Shown here piece after piece: positions 6,233 through 6,527 of a DNA stretch of 6,527 nt. Below the pieces are notes generated by a model, which was given only the letters and a program-made list of their open reading frames with translations, was not told where the DNA came from and did not search any database. Positions within the stretch are counted from its first letter, which is position 1, and each line of letters begins with the position of its first letter. Location: contig JABMQG010000509.1 in assembly GCA_013203365.1 (NCBI GenBank), positions 1 through 6,527 on the forward strand, read 5' to 3'. The position numbers and the translations under genes were made by a program. The stretch is from Planctomycetota bacterium. Its GTDB lineage: Bacteria; Planctomycetota; Phycisphaerae; SM23-33; FEN-1343.

Positions 6233-6527
6233 TCAGCAGCGAAGCGAACGGAATACGCGACACCGTATCGTCGCCTCGAGTCGTCGGCAGATCCGATGAA
6301 ATAATTCCCGTAGAGGATACCCGCCGGCCAGCGAGACCCAAACCCGACGAACCGACACGCGCACCGATGCGCCGATCTTCAACAGCCTCAGCCGAATCGT
6401 ATCGCACCGGCTGCGGGCCATTGATGTGCCCGCCAGACCCAGCCGCCGAAGGGCCGACACCAGCACATATCCCAACAACGATAGCCACAGGCTAGAGCGT
6501 CTAACGTTTATGATGCAACATATCCGA
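6233..6527 (-). CDS. IS1380-like transposase, C-terminal part (5' end outside the window)
   Basis: The - strand frame is open from the window edge down to a TGA at 6235-6233, giving about 97 residues. It has no credible start inside the window; a TTG at 6478 is simply an internal Leu codon. The sequence carries the C-terminal pattern I associate with IS1380-family DDE transposases: SLWLSLLGYVLVSALRRLGL, then a segment with CDTIRLRLLKIGA, then VRVSVRRVWVSLAGGYP and a final ELFHRICRRL helix. The highly basic, Leu/Arg-rich character and the TIRL-LLKIGA-V-SVRR core are the main evidence. The catalytic DDE residues lie upstream, outside the window. No internal stop or frameshift is seen in this part, so it may belong to an intact element. 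A related IS4-like group is the alternative. Confidence 0.65.
   Translation of the reverse strand, partial: RICCIINVRRSSLWLSLLGYVLVSALRRLGLAGTSMARSRCDTIRLRLLKIGASVRVSVRRVWVSLAGGYPLRELFHRICRRLEATIRCRVFRSLRC

Larger units (their letters stand above)
6070..6527 (-). mobile_element. 3' part of an IS1380-like insertion sequence, truncated by the window edge
   Basis: This segment is defined by the transposase C-terminus on the - strand (6233-6527) and a candidate terminal inverted repeat at 6070-6085. About 150 bases between the transposase stop and the element end hold only structured non-coding DNA. The rest of the element, including its other end and most of the transposase, lies beyond 6527, so whether it is a full copy cannot be judged. 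It points toward the ara cluster and has inserted, or been left, about 160 bases after the kinase gene. Confidence 0.6.

Noticed and set aside
6099..6488. 129-codon open frame on - in the IS region
   Set aside because: It overlaps the transposase frame in another phase; only the 6233-6527 frame carries transposase motifs.
6202..6495. 97-codon open frame on + in the IS region
   Set aside because: Proline/arginine-rich antisense of the transposase with a TTG start; it shows no family pattern.

Overview
The window holds a compact pentose-catabolism gene cluster on the + strand, with an insertion-sequence fragment at its right edge. The DNA is fairly GC-rich, with a GC-biased third codon position and AGGAG-type ribosome-binding sites, so it is bacterial. 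The style of the isomerase and of the PfkB-type kinase recalls Planctomycetota/PVC-group bacteria. That assignment rests on memory of similar proteins and is tentative.

Layout: (1) 2-166, the C-terminal end of an unrecognised gene running in from the left. (2) 167-488, a non-coding leader with an 8-bp perfect inverted repeat (257-284), a weak sigma70-like promoter and a good ribosome-binding site. (3) 489-2183, ribulokinase (araB). (4) 2184-2329, an intergenic region with a terminator-like hairpin and a separate symmetric dyad. (5) 2330-3034, L-ribulose-5-phosphate 4-epimerase (araD). (6) 3075-4586, an L-fucose/L-arabinose isomerase family protein. (7) 4696-5910, a PfkB-family sugar kinase. 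(8) 5911-6069, a short spacer with no clear gene. (9) about 6070-6527, the 3' end of an IS1380-like insertion sequence in the opposite orientation, cut by the window edge.

Together the first three enzymes form a complete route from L-arabinose to the pentose-phosphate pathway: isomerase (L-arabinose to L-ribulose), AraB (to L-ribulose 5-phosphate) and AraD (to D-xylulose 5-phosphate). No classical araA is present. The isomerase belongs to the FucI-like superfamily and probably fills that step, a non-orthologous replacement inferred from context. The PfkB kinase is not needed for the route, and its substrate is unknown. No transporter, regulator or secreted arabinan-degrading enzyme is visible here.
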